64,000 nucleotides of DNA from Pseudomonadota bacterium (GTDB lineage: Bacteria > Pseudomonadota > Alphaproteobacteria > Sphingomonadales > Govanellaceae), in contig QEVO01000009.1 in the NCBI GenBank assembly GCA_003577275.1, positions 1 to 64,000 of the forward strand, in the 5' to 3' direction. The notes beneath the pieces are model-generated. The model saw nothing but the letters and a program-made list of their open reading frames with translations. It made no database searches and had not been told where the DNA came from. A program made the translations under genes and the position numbers. Of this stretch, positions 49,189 to 59,400 are shown piece by piece. Within the stretch, counting starts at the first letter, position 1; every line of letters begins with the position of its first letter.

Positions 49189-49926
49189 TTAGGGGAAAAT
49201 TTTAAGTCCAAAGCCATTTTTGTTCCCCCATTCATTCACATAAAATTTCTTTTCCAGCACTTCCATGGCACGATTCGATTGGTTTGGTCTTAGCACAGAC
49301 ATACCGATTGGGCGTGCCATAAGATCGGCAATTTGTAGCCCTTCACAATTTGCTTTCTTGTCCGTAATGATAATTTCAAACGGCAGTTTGCTATTAAAGT
49401 AATTCACGCCACCGCAGACCCGCCGAAATTCCAACTCCAGTTGCTTGTCTTCGTTTTTACCTCTTGATTCACAAAGGACATGCGTCACTTGGCCTTCTTG
49501 GTTTTTAGTTCGCATAAACTTGTAAAGGCGCTCAAGGCCGAAATTCATAGCTAAGTGATAGGGATGTTCAGGAGTAACATAGCGCCTTTTATGTTTTTCT
49601 TTATCGATGACAACGGCAATCAGAGCAAATTCCACTTCGTCAATAATCGATGTCAGTGCGCCCAAGAATTTCTCCCGTACTTCTTTGCCAAACTTGCTGA
49701 ACGCCCCATATTTGTTACGAATATCCCTTTCATGCAAAACGACAGAGTCATGGCCGAACGTTGCGAGTTTTAGTGCTTTTATTTTCGGAACAAGCTCATT
49801 TGTGTAAATAAGCTTTCTTATGATGCAAAATGTCAGAACAAATATCGGGTAGCCTTGGTCAATTGACTCCAGGCTGTGGTCACCGCTCTCGTCTACAAAG
49901 ACGATATAATCACTGAAGTCGCTCAT
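49189..49926 (-). CDS. DUF3800 protein
   Basis: 245 aa. The DUF3800 (RNase H-like) signature is present: YIVFVDESGDHSLES near residue 8, LHERDIRN, and GLQIADLMARPIG near residue 205. The acidic residues of DESGD and ADLMA would form the metal site. Family members are predicted nucleases and are common in defence loci. The start codon overlaps the Res stop by 4 nt, so this is part of the restriction transcript. The gene is clearly lower in GC than Res, a sign of separate acquisition. Activity unproven. Confidence 0.85.
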   Translation of the reverse strand: MSDFSDYIVFVDESGDHSLESIDQGYPIFVLTFCIIRKLIYTNELVPKIKALKLATFGHDSVVLHERDIRNKYGAFSKFGKEVREKFLGALTSIIDEVEFALIAVVIDKEKHKRRYVTPEHPYHLAMNFGLERLYKFMRTKNQEGQVTHVLCESRGKNEDKQLELEFRRVCGGVNYFNSKLPFEIIITDKKANCEGLQIADLMARPIGMSVLRPNQSNRAMEVLEKKFYVNEWGNKNGFGLKIFP

Positions 49927-52900
49927 GCCGCATCAGCCCCGCACAAGCCAAGGATCAGTTTATTAAACGCCGCTTCGATCTCGAACACCTCGGTAAACTC
50001 GGCGAAGGCCCAGCGGCCGTATTTGCCCAGGTTATTCACCCCCGGCACCCAATAGGCGCGCATGGTGTTGGCCTTTTCCTTGGCGTCCTCCCCCCGGTAG
50101 CCTTTGATTTCCACAATCAGGTTCAACGGCTCCGCTTGGCCGTCGTCCACCTGGACAATGAAGTCCGGAATGTATTTGCGCGGGGTGGAGCCCATCAGGT
50201 AGGGCACTTCCAGGCCCAGGTTCTGGTTTTTGACATAGGCGCGCACCTTCGGGTGCGCTTCGGCGACGCGGCAGAACTCCGCCTCCCAATCGCTGTCGCA
50301 CACTACCCAGTTGACATGGCATTTGCGGGGATCGGTTTGCCAACGCAACTCCTTTGACGTGGTGAAATTGACAAAGGTGGAGGAGCCCGTGGGGTTATAG
50401 GCATCCAGAATGGCCTTCACCGGATTATCGCCCACCAAAGTTTCGGTGATGGCGGCCTTGATGCGCTCCGCCGCCATATCGGCGATTTCCTGATACAGCA
50501 ATTGCGCCGGATAAGTGCCGCCGGAACATTTCAGATAGCCGCCGTCCAGCCAGGCCTTGGCGATGCGCTTTAATTGGCCGAACAGATGCAGCTTCGGTTC
50601 CGCCCCCGGATCGCGGTACTTGTTGTAAAGCAAATGGCGAGCCAAGTGGAACAGGATGGTGGAGGGCCGCATGTCTTGCAGATGCTCCACCGTCAGATCA
50701 ACGCCTTCGCCGATGATGCCCTGGTTCTTGGTCACCGACGGGCCCACCAAGTCAGGCGTCATGTGCAGCACATGGTCGGGGCCGAAGTTGGCGGACAAGC
50801 GTTCTTCCGGCAGTTCCACCCGGTAGCCTTCCACCCGGGGGAAGGTCATTTCCAGGGCGTCGCGATCCGGTTTGACGGCATGGACCCGCACCGTTTCCCG
50901 CGCCTTGGCCGGCGGCGCCACAACCGGTTTGGCGGCGAAATCAAAGGGGATGCCCAGCACATCGGCGTATTCAACGTTGAACAAGCCGTCTTCGTTCAGG
51001 TCATAGGATTGGCGGCGCAAACCCCGGCCCACCACCTGTTCACACAGCAACTGGGTGCCGAAGGCGCGCACGCCCAGGATGTGGGTGACGGTGTTGGCGT
51101 CCCACCCTTCCGTCAGCATGGAAACGGAGACGACGCATCTGATCTGTTCGCCCAGTTTGCCTTCCTTGCCGACGGTATTCATCACCTCCCGCAGCAGGGT
51201 GGCGTCGTCAATATTATCCCCGGCGCGGCTATCGCCGGTGCGCTCGATCATCTCGCGGCGGAAGCGCTCAATTTCATCCGCCGCCATGTCGCGAAAATCT
51301 TTATCGAGCGCTTCGCCCGATTCCAGTTGGGCGGAATCGATCAGAATGGTATTGGGCTGCGGCAAGCGATTGCCATAGTCGTCGTAATTGCGGAACAGCG
51401 CCAGGCGGCCGTTTTCCAAGGTGCTGGTACCGTCGTCGTTCTGGCGCTGAAAGCCGGAGATGTATTTGTAGATCAGCTCAGACGTGGAGGTGTTGTTGCA
51501 CACCACAATGAACACCGGCGGGATGCCGATGCCCGCCTGCCGCCACAGGTCAAAGGTTTTCTGATAGTGGCCGTAGAGCGCTTCCAACGCCGTGATGAGA
51601 TCGGCGGGCAAACTTAAAGGATCCAGCGTTTTACCGGACCCGCCCCGCCCTTTCTTCGGCAGCTTCTTGCCGATATGCTCCCACAGATTGCGGAACTTCG
51701 GCGTATCGCCGCCGGGGACATTATCCGCCACCGGCACCCGCGGCAGCTTGACGATGCCGCATTCGATGGCGTCCATCAGCGAAAAGTCGCTCATGGTCCA
51801 GGGGAACAAGGTGCCTTCGGCATAGCCCGAGCCGCGCAGGAAAAAGGGCGTGGCCGACAGGTCATAAACCAGCGAAATGCCCAGCTTGCGCTTCACCGCC
51901 TCCAGCCCTAAAATCCATAGCCGCGCGGCTTCGTTGTTGGCCTTGGCCTCGTCCTTGTCTTCGCCCTTCAGATCGTCTGCCGTCTCATCGGCGGCATCCT
52001 GCACCTTTTCCCGATAGCAGTGGTGGGCCTCGTCATTGAGCACCACAATGTGCTTCATGCCCATCAGCTCCGGCATGACGCGTTGGAGCATCTGACCTTC
52101 GGTCTCCAGCGTTTGGAGTTTTTCGCCTCGCCAGCCCTCCAAGGCGTCCCGGGTGCCTTTGGCGACCGAAATCCGCTCCCGCAACTTGAAGGCGTGATAG
52201 TTGGTGATGACGATCTTGGCCCGATCGATGTCACCCAGCATGTCCGGGGGGACGATCTCCCGATTGCGGTAATAGTTGTCCAGATCATTGGGCAACAGCA
52301 CCCGCAGCCGGTCCTTGATGGTGATGCCGGGGGCCACCACCAGGAAGCCGCGGGAGAATGTTTTACTATTTGAGTGCCGCACCGCGTTCACGGTCTGCCA
52401 GGCAATGAGCATGGCCATGACCGTGGTTTTGCCGGCGCCCGTGGCCAGCTTTAATGCCAGCCGCATCAGCTCCGGGTTGGCCTGGGCATTGCCGCCTTTT
52501 ATGTGGGCCCAGAACTTGGCCACCCGGGGGCCCATTTTGGGCGCCACCTCGGTCAGCCAGATGGCGGTCTCCACCGCTTCGACCTGACAGAAAAACGGGC
52601 GGACGCCCTCGAATTTATGGTGCCGCCAGTGCTGCAACAGGCGGGCGGTTTCCGGCGTCACCAACCATTGTTCGGGGTTGGGCAGGTTGCGCCACGCCTC
52701 CACATAGGTGCGAAGCTCATTGATGATGGGGGTGGGGTTATATTCCTGGCCGTCGGTGGAGAGCCTGGCGTCACGCTCCAGGCCCAGATCGCCCTGATCC
52801 TTGCCCTGCCGCCTTTTCTTCGGCTGCGGCACGGGCGTGATTAAATCGGAACGCCGGCGGCTTTCAATTATGCGATTTGTGGGCTGGCCATCCTTATCCA

Positions 52901-52970
52901 ATTCCCAATGCCGATTTGGGTAGTCATAAGGAGAGTTAAGGATTGGCTTTTCAAAGAAACTCTCTGGCAC
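49923..52970 (-). CDS. Type III-like restriction enzyme, helicase-nuclease subunit (Res)
   Basis: 1015 aa. Walker A ATGAGKTT is at 176-183, the DEAH-type motif NDEAHHCY near 312, the LSATPFFLRGSG segment near 365, and helicase domain 2 with EGWDANTVTHILGVRAFGTQLLCEQVVGRGLRR. The C-terminal nuclease motif is YIPDFIV...LIVEIKGYRG. It should translocate and cleave unmodified DNA together with Mod. The frame starts with GTG at 52970, directly behind a GGGGGGG-rich ribosome site. It is the first gene of the defence transcript and ends in a 4-nt overlap with DUF3800. Confidence 0.92.
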   Translation of the reverse strand: MPESFFEKPILNSPYDYPNRHWELDKDGQPTNRIIESRRRSDLITPVPQPKKRRQGKDQGDLGLERDARLSTDGQEYNPTPIINELRTYVEAWRNLPNPEQWLVTPETARLLQHWRHHKFEGVRPFFCQVEAVETAIWLTEVAPKMGPRVAKFWAHIKGGNAQANPELMRLALKLATGAGKTTVMAMLIAWQTVNAVRHSNSKTFSRGFLVVAPGITIKDRLRVLLPNDLDNYYRNREIVPPDMLGDIDRAKIVITNYHAFKLRERISVAKGTRDALEGWRGEKLQTLETEGQMLQRVMPELMGMKHIVVLNDEAHHCYREKVQDAADETADDLKGEDKDEAKANNEAARLWILGLEAVKRKLGISLVYDLSATPFFLRGSGYAEGTLFPWTMSDFSLMDAIECGIVKLPRVPVADNVPGGDTPKFRNLWEHIGKKLPKKGRGGSGKTLDPLSLPADLITALEALYGHYQKTFDLWRQAGIGIPPVFIVVCNNTSTSELIYKYISGFQRQNDDGTSTLENGRLALFRNYDDYGNRLPQPNTILIDSAQLESGEALDKDFRDMAADEIERFRREMIERTGDSRAGDNIDDATLLREVMNTVGKEGKLGEQIRCVVSVSMLTEGWDANTVTHILGVRAFGTQLLCEQVVGRGLRRQSYDLNEDGLFNVEYADVLGIPFDFAAKPVVAPPAKARETVRVHAVKPDRDALEMTFPRVEGYRVELPEERLSANFGPDHVLHMTPDLVGPSVTKNQGIIGEGVDLTVEHLQDMRPSTILFHLARHLLYNKYRDPGAEPKLHLFGQLKRIAKAWLDGGYLKCSGGTYPAQLLYQEIADMAAERIKAAITETLVGDNPVKAILDAYNPTGSSTFVNFTTSKELRWQTDPRKCHVNWVVCDSDWEAEFCRVAEAHPKVRAYVKNQNLGLEVPYLMGSTPRKYIPDFIVQVDDGQAEPLNLIVEIKGYRGEDAKEKANTMRAYWVPGVNNLGKYGRWAFAEFTEVFEIEAAFNKLILGLCGADAA

Positions 52971-53273
52971 ATCCCCCCCATATAACTAGATTTATAGACC
53001 CTAGCAGACGATACATTCTGCCTCTTTAGTTCTCAATCTTTTAATGTTCTATTCCACCGGCAGTAGTCACATGGATATGGCTCTGTATTTGAGTAATATT
53101 AGGCTGGTAAGGCCATGCAATATCTGCTCTTGGTGCCTGACAATCAGTCTAGGCACATGAATGCCGGGGACATCGATACCTTTTTAAGGGCGTGAGGTTT
53201 TGTAGGTTAAAATGTAGGTTAGATTGATGGTTTTTTATAAAAACATTGTATTTCAATGAGATGGAAATAAAAA
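52971..53273. other. Spacer between Res and tRNA-Ser
   Basis: AT-rich, no gene seen. TGTAGGTTA occurs twice close together near 53200-53220. This is where an island attachment site would be expected, but no copy of the tRNA 3' end was found elsewhere in the window. Confidence 0.4.
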
Positions 53274-53367
53274 TGGCGGAGAGGAAGGGATTCGAACCCT
53301 CGGTAGGGCTTTAGGGCCCTACAACGGTTTAGCAAACCGCCGCCTTCGACCACTCGGCCACCTCTCC
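53274..53367 (-). tRNA. tRNA-Ser (GCU)
   Basis: Cloverleaf with a 7-bp acceptor stem (GGAGAGG / CCTCTCC), D-arm GCCGAGTGGTCGAAGGC, anticodon loop TTGCTAA (anticodon GCT), a long variable arm (GTAGGGC..GCCCTAC) typical of serine tRNAs, T-arm GAGGGTTCGAATCCCTT, and an encoded CCA. Its 3' end faces the defence island. Confidence 0.96.
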
Positions 53368-53462
53368 GCCGCCTGGGATACTTGGCTTTCCGGGCCTTGT
53401 CAACGACAGGTGGCGCGCACGGGCCGCGGGCCAACGGAGGTAGGCGATTACAGATGAAGGGG

Positions 53463-53732
53463 TTAGTGGCAGGACAGCCATTCCCGCGCCTGGCGCTGGG
53501 CTTCGGCGACTTCCGCCGGGCTCATGTCGCGGGCCAGTTCCGCGCGGTCGATAAGCGCCCGCCGGATGCCGCGAACGCTGGCCAGATTGAACCACTTGTG
53601 GGCTTCCACCAGGTCAATGTCGACCCCTTGCCCAGTGGCGTATAACAGGCCCAGATCATAAAGCGCATCGGCCTTGCCTGCTTCGGCGGCCGCCATGCGT
53701 TCTGATATATACTTGTGGTCTAACTGTCCCAT
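53463..53732 (-). CDS. Small Sel1-repeat protein
   Basis: 89 aa with one full Sel1-like repeat (ADALYDLGLLYATGQGVDIDLVEAHKWFNLAS, within residues 22-53) and a helical C-terminal tail ending REWLSCH. There is no signal peptide. Sel1 units mediate protein-protein contacts; such short single-repeat proteins are common in alphaproteobacterial chromosomes without assigned function. It stands alone, with a 217-nt gap to the glutathione transferase gene. Confidence 0.8.
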   Translation of the reverse strand: MGQLDHKYISERMAAAEAGKADALYDLGLLYATGQGVDIDLVEAHKWFNLASVRGIRRALIDRAELARDMSPAEVAEAQRQAREWLSCH

Positions 53733-53949
53733 CGCTCCTCTCCGTTATTTTACGGCTCAAGCAGGCGATTTTTTCGCCCCCGATACGGAGATCGTCAGCC
53801 CAGGCGGCTAAAAAATGGTTAACGCACTCCCGCGGGCCTACTATTTAAGCCGCCACCCGCGATCTGCTCTGCCCGATGAGATTTTATTGAGACTTTACTG
53901 AAGGCCCGCCTTACCGCGGGAATTGCCGATGAAGCGCTACGTCGCCGCG

Positions 53950-54645
53950 TTACGGCGTTTTACGAATACTGTCGGCGGTCTGGCCGAACAATACCTTCCG
54001 CGCTTCCTCGGTCATGGTATCTTGACGCAATTCCCGGCCGATTTCCACTCCTTTGCGGGCCGCGGGGCGCGCCGCAATCGCCGCGTGCCAGCGCGCGACG
54101 TGGGGAAAGTGATCCAGGGTTTCGCCCAGCCGTTCATAAATCCGCACCCATGGCCAAGCCGCCATATCGGCGATGGAATAGTCGCCGGCAAGATAGGACC
54201 GGTCGGTAAGCCGCCGATCAAGCACGCCCAGTAGCCGGTTGTATTCGTTTTGATAGCGCGTAATGGCGTACGGGATCTTCTCCACGGCGTAATTACGGAA
54301 GTGGCCGAGCTGGCCGGCCATCGGCCCCAGGCCGGCGACCTGCCAGAACAGCCATTGCATCACCTCGAAACGGCCATGGAGGTCGGCGGGCAGGAACCGC
54401 CCGGTTTTTTCGGCCAGATAGATCAGGATGGCGCCGGATTCGAAAATCGATAACGGACCTCCCGCCGCCTCATGATCGACGATCGCCGGCATGCGGTTGT
54501 TGGGGCTGATTTTTAAGAAATCCGGCTTGAACTGGTCGCCGGCGCCGATGTTGACAGGAATCGGGGTATAAGGCAGCCCGCACTCCTCCAGCATGATGGT
54601 GATCTTCCAGCCATTGGGCGTCGGCCAATAGTAAAGGTCAATCAT
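53950..54645 (-). CDS. Glutathione S-transferase (YfcG/YghU-like)
   Basis: About 231 aa. The thioredoxin-like N-terminal domain contains YYWPTPNGWKITIMLEECG, SPNNRMPAIVDH and FESGAILIYLAEKTG (glutathione site). The helical C-terminal domain contains YSIADMAAWPWVR. The pattern, including the TPNG near the start, fits the Nu-class (YfcG/YghU) disulfide-bond reductases that bind glutathione disulfide. The ATG at 54645 has AAGGAT 8 nt upstream; a longer frame lacks a site. A cytoplasmic thiol-redox role is likely. Confidence 0.9.
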   Translation of the reverse strand: MIDLYYWPTPNGWKITIMLEECGLPYTPIPVNIGAGDQFKPDFLKISPNNRMPAIVDHEAAGGPLSIFESGAILIYLAEKTGRFLPADLHGRFEVMQWLFWQVAGLGPMAGQLGHFRNYAVEKIPYAITRYQNEYNRLLGVLDRRLTDRSYLAGDYSIADMAAWPWVRIYERLGETLDHFPHVARWHAAIAARPAARKGVEIGRELRQDTMTEEARKVLFGQTADSIRKTP

Positions 54646-54694
54646 CGGAACGAATCCTTGATGTCGGGGTTGGTGGGCCGCCATCCATCATAAA

Positions 54695-54730
54695 AGAAGA
54701 GCGGCCCCCCGCAAGGGGAGCCGCTCCAAA
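54695..54730 (-). terminator. Terminator of the repeat lipoprotein gene
   Basis: On the minus strand a GAGCGGCTCCCC / GGGGGGCCGCTC stem with a TTGC loop is followed by TTCTTTTAT, 23 nt after the lipoprotein stop codon. Confidence 0.8.
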
Positions 54731-54752
54731 AACCTGATGCGTCAGGCGTCTA

Positions 54753-55025
54753 TTACTGAGGGGCCGCCTCAGCCGGAGCCGCCTCAGCCGGAGCCGCTTC
54801 TTCAGCCGCCGGGGCAGCTTCTTCAGCCGCCGGAGCCATTTCTTCAGCCGCCGGAGCCATTTCTTCAGCCGCCGGAGCCGCTTCTTCAGCGGCCGGAGCC
54901 GCCTCTTCAGCGGCCGGAGCCGGAGCTTCTTCTTTCTTCTGGCCGCAAGCCGACAGGCCGAAGCCCGCCGCCGCCAACACAGCCGCAAGAACCGTAGTAC
55001 GCATCAACTCTTTGCCGATTAACAT
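54753..55025 (-). CDS. Small lipoprotein with EEAAPAA repeats
   Basis: About 90 aa. The signal peptide ends with a lipobox (LSAC), so Cys becomes the lipidated N-terminus. The mature part after QKKEEAP is almost entirely a 7-residue repeat of the type APAAEEA or APAAEEM, seven to eight copies, encoded by tandem 21-bp DNA repeats. The ATG at 55025 has AGGAG 8 nt upstream. It is very acidic and proline/alanine-rich, probably an extended periplasmic spacer or surface polymer. Repeat number may vary between strains by slippage. A terminator follows. Confidence 0.8.
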   Translation of the reverse strand: MLIGKELMRTTVLAAVLAAAGFGLSACGQKKEEAPAPAAEEAAPAAEEAAPAAEEMAPAAEEMAPAAEEAAPAAEEAAPAEAAPAEAAPQ

Positions 55026-55238
55026 TCCGTCTCTCCTGTCTTGTCGTAAAGTCAGATTGTGAGGTTCGCAGCTTCCCGGATAGGATCGGCCACTGACGTC
55101 CCCCGATGAAAAAATTGGTAATTTCCGCTCTCGCGTCCTATCCAAACCTTGATCTTGTAAACTCTATGACGCGCGCATTCTAGCACCAAACTCCCCCTCT
55201 TCGAAAAGAGTTTTATTTCACAATTTGTTACGACAAGG

Positions 55239-55934
55239 CTAGCGCCCGGCCGCCAACTCGGCGATACAATCCGGGGCGTCATGTGTCGGGTCGTTAACCT
55301 GCCGGCCGACCCGCGCCGCCTGGAAGGGCGATACCGCCGGCGGCGTCACGAGGCGCGTCAACTCCGCCGGGGCGGCGGGCGACAGCCATAGGTTGCCCCC
55401 GACGCCATCCAGCGCCGCCGGCATGCGGTCATGAATGGGGCGCAAATCGGCGCTGGCGTCAACCGTCACAATGGCCACGGATAGCACCTCCTTGCCGGCG
55501 GAATTCCGCCATTTTTCCCATACCGCGGCGAAGAAAAACAGCGACCGATCGGGCAACGAGATCAGCCAGGGATCCTTGGCCTTCGAGTCCGGCCGGCTCT
55601 GCCATTCATAATAGCCGGTGGCGGGCACCAGGGCGCGGCGTTGGCGATAGGCTTGACGGTAGGCGGGCCGCTCTTGCAGCGATTCCGCCCGGGCGTTGAT
55701 CATGGAGTAGCGGGCATCCGGCCCCCTCGACCAGGAAGGGATCAGACCCCAGCGCATCAGGACGATCTCCACTTGATCCACGCCCTGCGCCGCGCCAGAA
55801 GGCCGCCGCAGCACCGGAATCGGCTGCGAGGGGGCAATATTGTAGCGGGGCGGAAAATTGGGAATCGGCCCGGCGACCGCAAAATGCCGCTCGACGGCGC
55901 TGAGCGGCGCGGTCAGGATAAAGCGCCCGCACAT
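55239..55934 (-). CDS. SRAP-family abasic-site protein (YedK/HMCES)
   Basis: About 231 aa starting MCGRFIL, so Cys2 becomes the N-terminal residue that traps abasic sites. Further family features are YNIAPSQPIPVL (Asn), MRWGLIPSW, INARAES (Glu), ATGYYEWQ and IHDRMP (His). The protein forms a thiazolidine crosslink with abasic sites in single-stranded DNA, protecting it during replication. The start at 55934 is fixed by the obligatory Met-Cys. It diverges from the Lrp/AsnC gene, with 39 nt between start codons. Confidence 0.93.
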   Translation of the reverse strand: MCGRFILTAPLSAVERHFAVAGPIPNFPPRYNIAPSQPIPVLRRPSGAAQGVDQVEIVLMRWGLIPSWSRGPDARYSMINARAESLQERPAYRQAYRQRRALVPATGYYEWQSRPDSKAKDPWLISLPDRSLFFFAAVWEKWRNSAGKEVLSVAIVTVDASADLRPIHDRMPAALDGVGGNLWLSPAAPAELTRLVTPPAVSPFQAARVGRQVNDPTHDAPDCIAELAAGR

Positions 55935-55973
55935 GATCCGACGGGCCCTTGGACAGTAACAGGTGTAGGCGTC

Positions 55974-56468
55974 ATGAAGCTTGACCGTATCGACATCGCC
56001 ATTCTCGCCATCTTGCAGGAAGACGGGCGAATCACCAACAAAGCGCTGGCCGATCGCGTCGGCCTGTCGGCGCGGCCGTGCCTGGAGCGGGTGCGGAAGT
56101 TGCGCGCCGCCGGTTATATCCGCCGCTTCGCCGCCGTCCTGGAGCCGGCGAAGTTCGGCAGTCCCTTGACCGTCTTCGCCCAAATCTCGCTTATAAGCCA
56201 GGAGCGCCGATCCCATGAACGCCTGGAACAGCATATCAAGCGAATCGATGAAGCCGTGGAGTGCTTCGAAGTCAGCGGCGACATCGATTTTCTGGTACGC
56301 TTCATCTGCCCGACGCTGGAAGCCTACTATCGCCTGACCGAGGACCTGTTGGCCAACGAACGCCTCGGCATTCGCCGCATCGACAGCATCATCGTGCTGC
56401 GCACCGTGACGGCTTACCGCGGCTTGCCCGCCTCGCTGCTGTCCGGGTTCGGCTTATCCAACGCATAG
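55974..56468 (+). CDS. Lrp/AsnC-family regulator
   Basis: About 164 aa. It has an N-terminal winged helix (LDRIDIAILAILQEDGRITNKALADRVGLS) and a C-terminal RAM domain (VFAQISLISQERR; VECFEVSGDIDFLVRFIC). These regulators sense amino acids. Its relatives often sit next to ornithine or arginine catabolism genes; here the ornithine aminotransferase gene lies about 6 kb away, beyond a metal-efflux operon. Its last 55 nt overlap the end of the convergent RND gene. The promoter is shared with the divergent SRAP gene within 39 nt. Confidence 0.9.
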   Translation: MKLDRIDIAILAILQEDGRITNKALADRVGLSARPCLERVRKLRAAGYIRRFAAVLEPAKFGSPLTVFAQISLISQERRSHERLEQHIKRIDEAVECFEVSGDIDFLVRFICPTLEAYYRLTEDLLANERLGIRRIDSIIVLRTVTAYRGLPASLLSGFGLSNA

Positions 56469-59400
56469 CGGCCTTGCCATAACAGAAAGATCGCCGGGAT
56501 CACCAAAAGGGTCAGCGCCGTAGCGCTGACCATACCGCCAATCATCGGCGCGGCGATGCGCCGCATTACCTCCGAGCCGGCCCCCGACCCCACCATGATC
56601 GGCAACAGACCGGCAATGATGACGGCGACCGTCATCAATTTGGGGCGTAGGCGCTGCACCGCCCCCTCCATGGTCGCCGCGACGACATCCGCCAGGATCA
56701 GCGCCCGGCCTTCCTCGGCGGCGCGTTCTTTGCGGGCCGTCAACGCCAGGTTCAGATAGAGGAGCATCACCACGCCGGTTTCCGCCGCAACGCCGGCAAG
56801 CGCGATCAACCCCACGGCGGTCGCCACCGACAGGTTGTAGCCAAGAAGGTCCAGAAACCAGAAGCCGCCGACCAGCGATAGCGGCAGCGACGCCAAAATG
56901 ATCAGCACCGGCGCCGCTTGGCGAAAACTTAAATAAAGCAGAAAACCGATCACCATGATCGTCGCCGGGATGACCAGCGCGAACTTGGCCTTGGCGCGTT
57001 CCATGAACTCGTACTGACCGGACCAGACAATGTCATAACCGGGGGGCAGAACCACCGCACGGCTGACCGCCTGTTGCGCTTGCCTGACGTAAGAACCGAT
57101 ATCGCGGCCGGCAACATCCACATAGATCCAGCCGTTGCGGCGGGCGTTCTCGCTGCGGATGACGCCGGGGCCATCGCTGATGCGAATGGCCGCCACGCGG
57201 CCCAGCGGCACTTGGCTGCCCGCCGCGGTGACGATCGGCAGAGCGCGTAGCCGCTCCAGGCTGTCGCGCGCCTCTTGCGGGTACCTGACGTTGATGGGAT
57301 AGCGTTCCACGCCCTCGACGCTTTCGCCGACCTCCATGCCGCCGATCGCCATCTTCACCACGTCCTGCACGTCGGCGATGGCCAGGCCGAAGCGCGCCGC
57401 TTCCGCGCGATTGATATCGATATCGATGAAGCGGCCGCCGGTTATGCGCTCGGCATAGGCCGAGGCGGTGCCGGGAACGGTCTTGACCGCCGCCTCGATC
57501 TCCGCCGCCAGCCGGTTCAGCGTCGCCAGATCCGGCCCGGCGACCTTGATCCCCACCGGCGTCTTGATGCCAGTGGCCAGCATATCAATGCGGTTCTTGA
57601 TCGGCATGGTCCACACGTTGGTCAGGCTCGGCACTTGCGCCTGCCGCTCCAGTTCAGCCTTTATCTTGTCCATGGTCATGCCGGGCCGCCATTCTTCCTC
57701 CGGCTTTAGCTGAATGGTGGTCTCCACCATCATCATCGGCGCCGGATCGGTGGCGGATTCGGCGCGACCCGCCTTGCCGTAGACGGATTTCACCTCCGGC
57801 ACGGCCTTGATGAGTTTATCGGTCTGTTGCAGGAGCTGCGCCATCTTTCCGCCGGAAATCGCCGGATCGGCGCTGGGCATGTAGAGCAGATCGCCCTCAT
57901 TCAAATCAGGCATGAATTCCGAGCCTAATCGATTGAGCGGAATGATCATGCTGGCCATGGCGACGGCCGCCACGGCGACGGTCGGCCAGGGATGGCGCAA
58001 AACAAAAGCGACGCAGGGCCGATAAGCGGCCATCAACGCGCGGTTTAACGGATTCTCCCCTTCCGGCCGGATGTGGCCGCGAATGAAATAGCCCATCAGC
58101 ACCGGCACCAGCGTCACCGATAGTCCCGCCGCCGCCGCCATGGCGTAGGTTTTGGTGAAGGCGAGCGGATGAAACAGCCGTCCCTCCTGCGCCTCCAAGG
58201 CGAAGATCGGCAGAAAGCTCAAGGTAATGATGAGGAGGCAGAAGAACAGCGCCGGGCCGACTTCGACGGCGGCCTCGGTCACCAGTCGCCAGCGGTTTTC
58301 CGACGTCAGGCCATCGCGCTCGATATGCTTGTGCAGATTTTCAATCATGACGATGGCGGCGTCCACCATGGCGCCGATGGCGATGGCGATGCCGCCCAAG
58401 GACATGATATTGGCGTTGATGCCCTGCGCCGACATGACGAGAAAAGCCGCGAGAATGCCCAACGGCAGCGACAGCACCACCACCAGCGCGGAACGCACAT
58501 GCATCAGAAAGACGGCGCAGACCAGAACGACAATCACGAATTCTTCGATCAATCTTTCCTGCAAGGTGGCGACGGCGCGCTTGATCAGCGACGAACGGTC
58601 GTAGGTTTCGACGATCTCCACGCCTTCGGGCAGGCTGTCTTTCAAGGTTGCTATTTTCGCCTTGACGCGGTCGATGGTCGCCAGCGCATTTTCGCCAAAG
58701 CGCATGATGATGACGCCGCCCACCGCCTCGCCTTCGCCATTCAAGTCGCCGATACCGCGGCGCATGGACGGTCCGAAGCGAATATCCGCCACGTCTTTAA
58801 GAAAAATCGGCGTGCCATTGGCGGCGACGCTAAGCGGCAGGGTCTTTAAATCCTCCAGATCATTGATGTAGCCCGAGGCGCGGATCATGTATTCGGCTTC
58901 CGCCATTTCGATCACCCGCCCGCCGGTTTCCTGGTTGCCGCGCTCGATGGCCTCGCGCAGTTGACTGAGCGGAATGCCATAGGCGCGCAGGGCATCGGGA
59001 TTGGCGACCACCTGATATTCCTTGACCATGCCGCCGATGGTGGCTACTTCGCTCACCCCCTCCACCGCCTGCAACTCGAATTTCAAGAACCAGTCCTGAA
59101 GGCTGCGCAATTGCGCCAGATCATGCCGACCGCCGCGGTCGATGAGCGCGTATTGATAAACCCAGCCGACCCCGGTGGCGTCGGGGCCAAGGGATGGCTG
59201 CGCGCCGGCCGGCAATCGCGGCGCGACCTGGGCCAGATACTCCAGCACCCGCGAGCGCGCCCAGTAAAGATCGGTGCCGTCCTTGAAGATGACGTAGACG
59301 AACGAATCATTGAAAAACGAGTAGCCGCGCACCGTTACCGCGCCGGGCACCGCCAGCATGGCGGTGGTCAAGGGATAGGTGACCTGATCCTCCACCACCT

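Noticed and set aside
50574-51617. 347-codon plus-strand frame opposite Res
   Set aside because: Antisense shadow rich in His, Arg and Gln; Res helicase motifs are continuous on the other strand.
53200-53367. Island attachment-site duplication of the tRNA-Ser 3' end
   Set aside because: No second copy of the tRNA end was found anywhere in the window.
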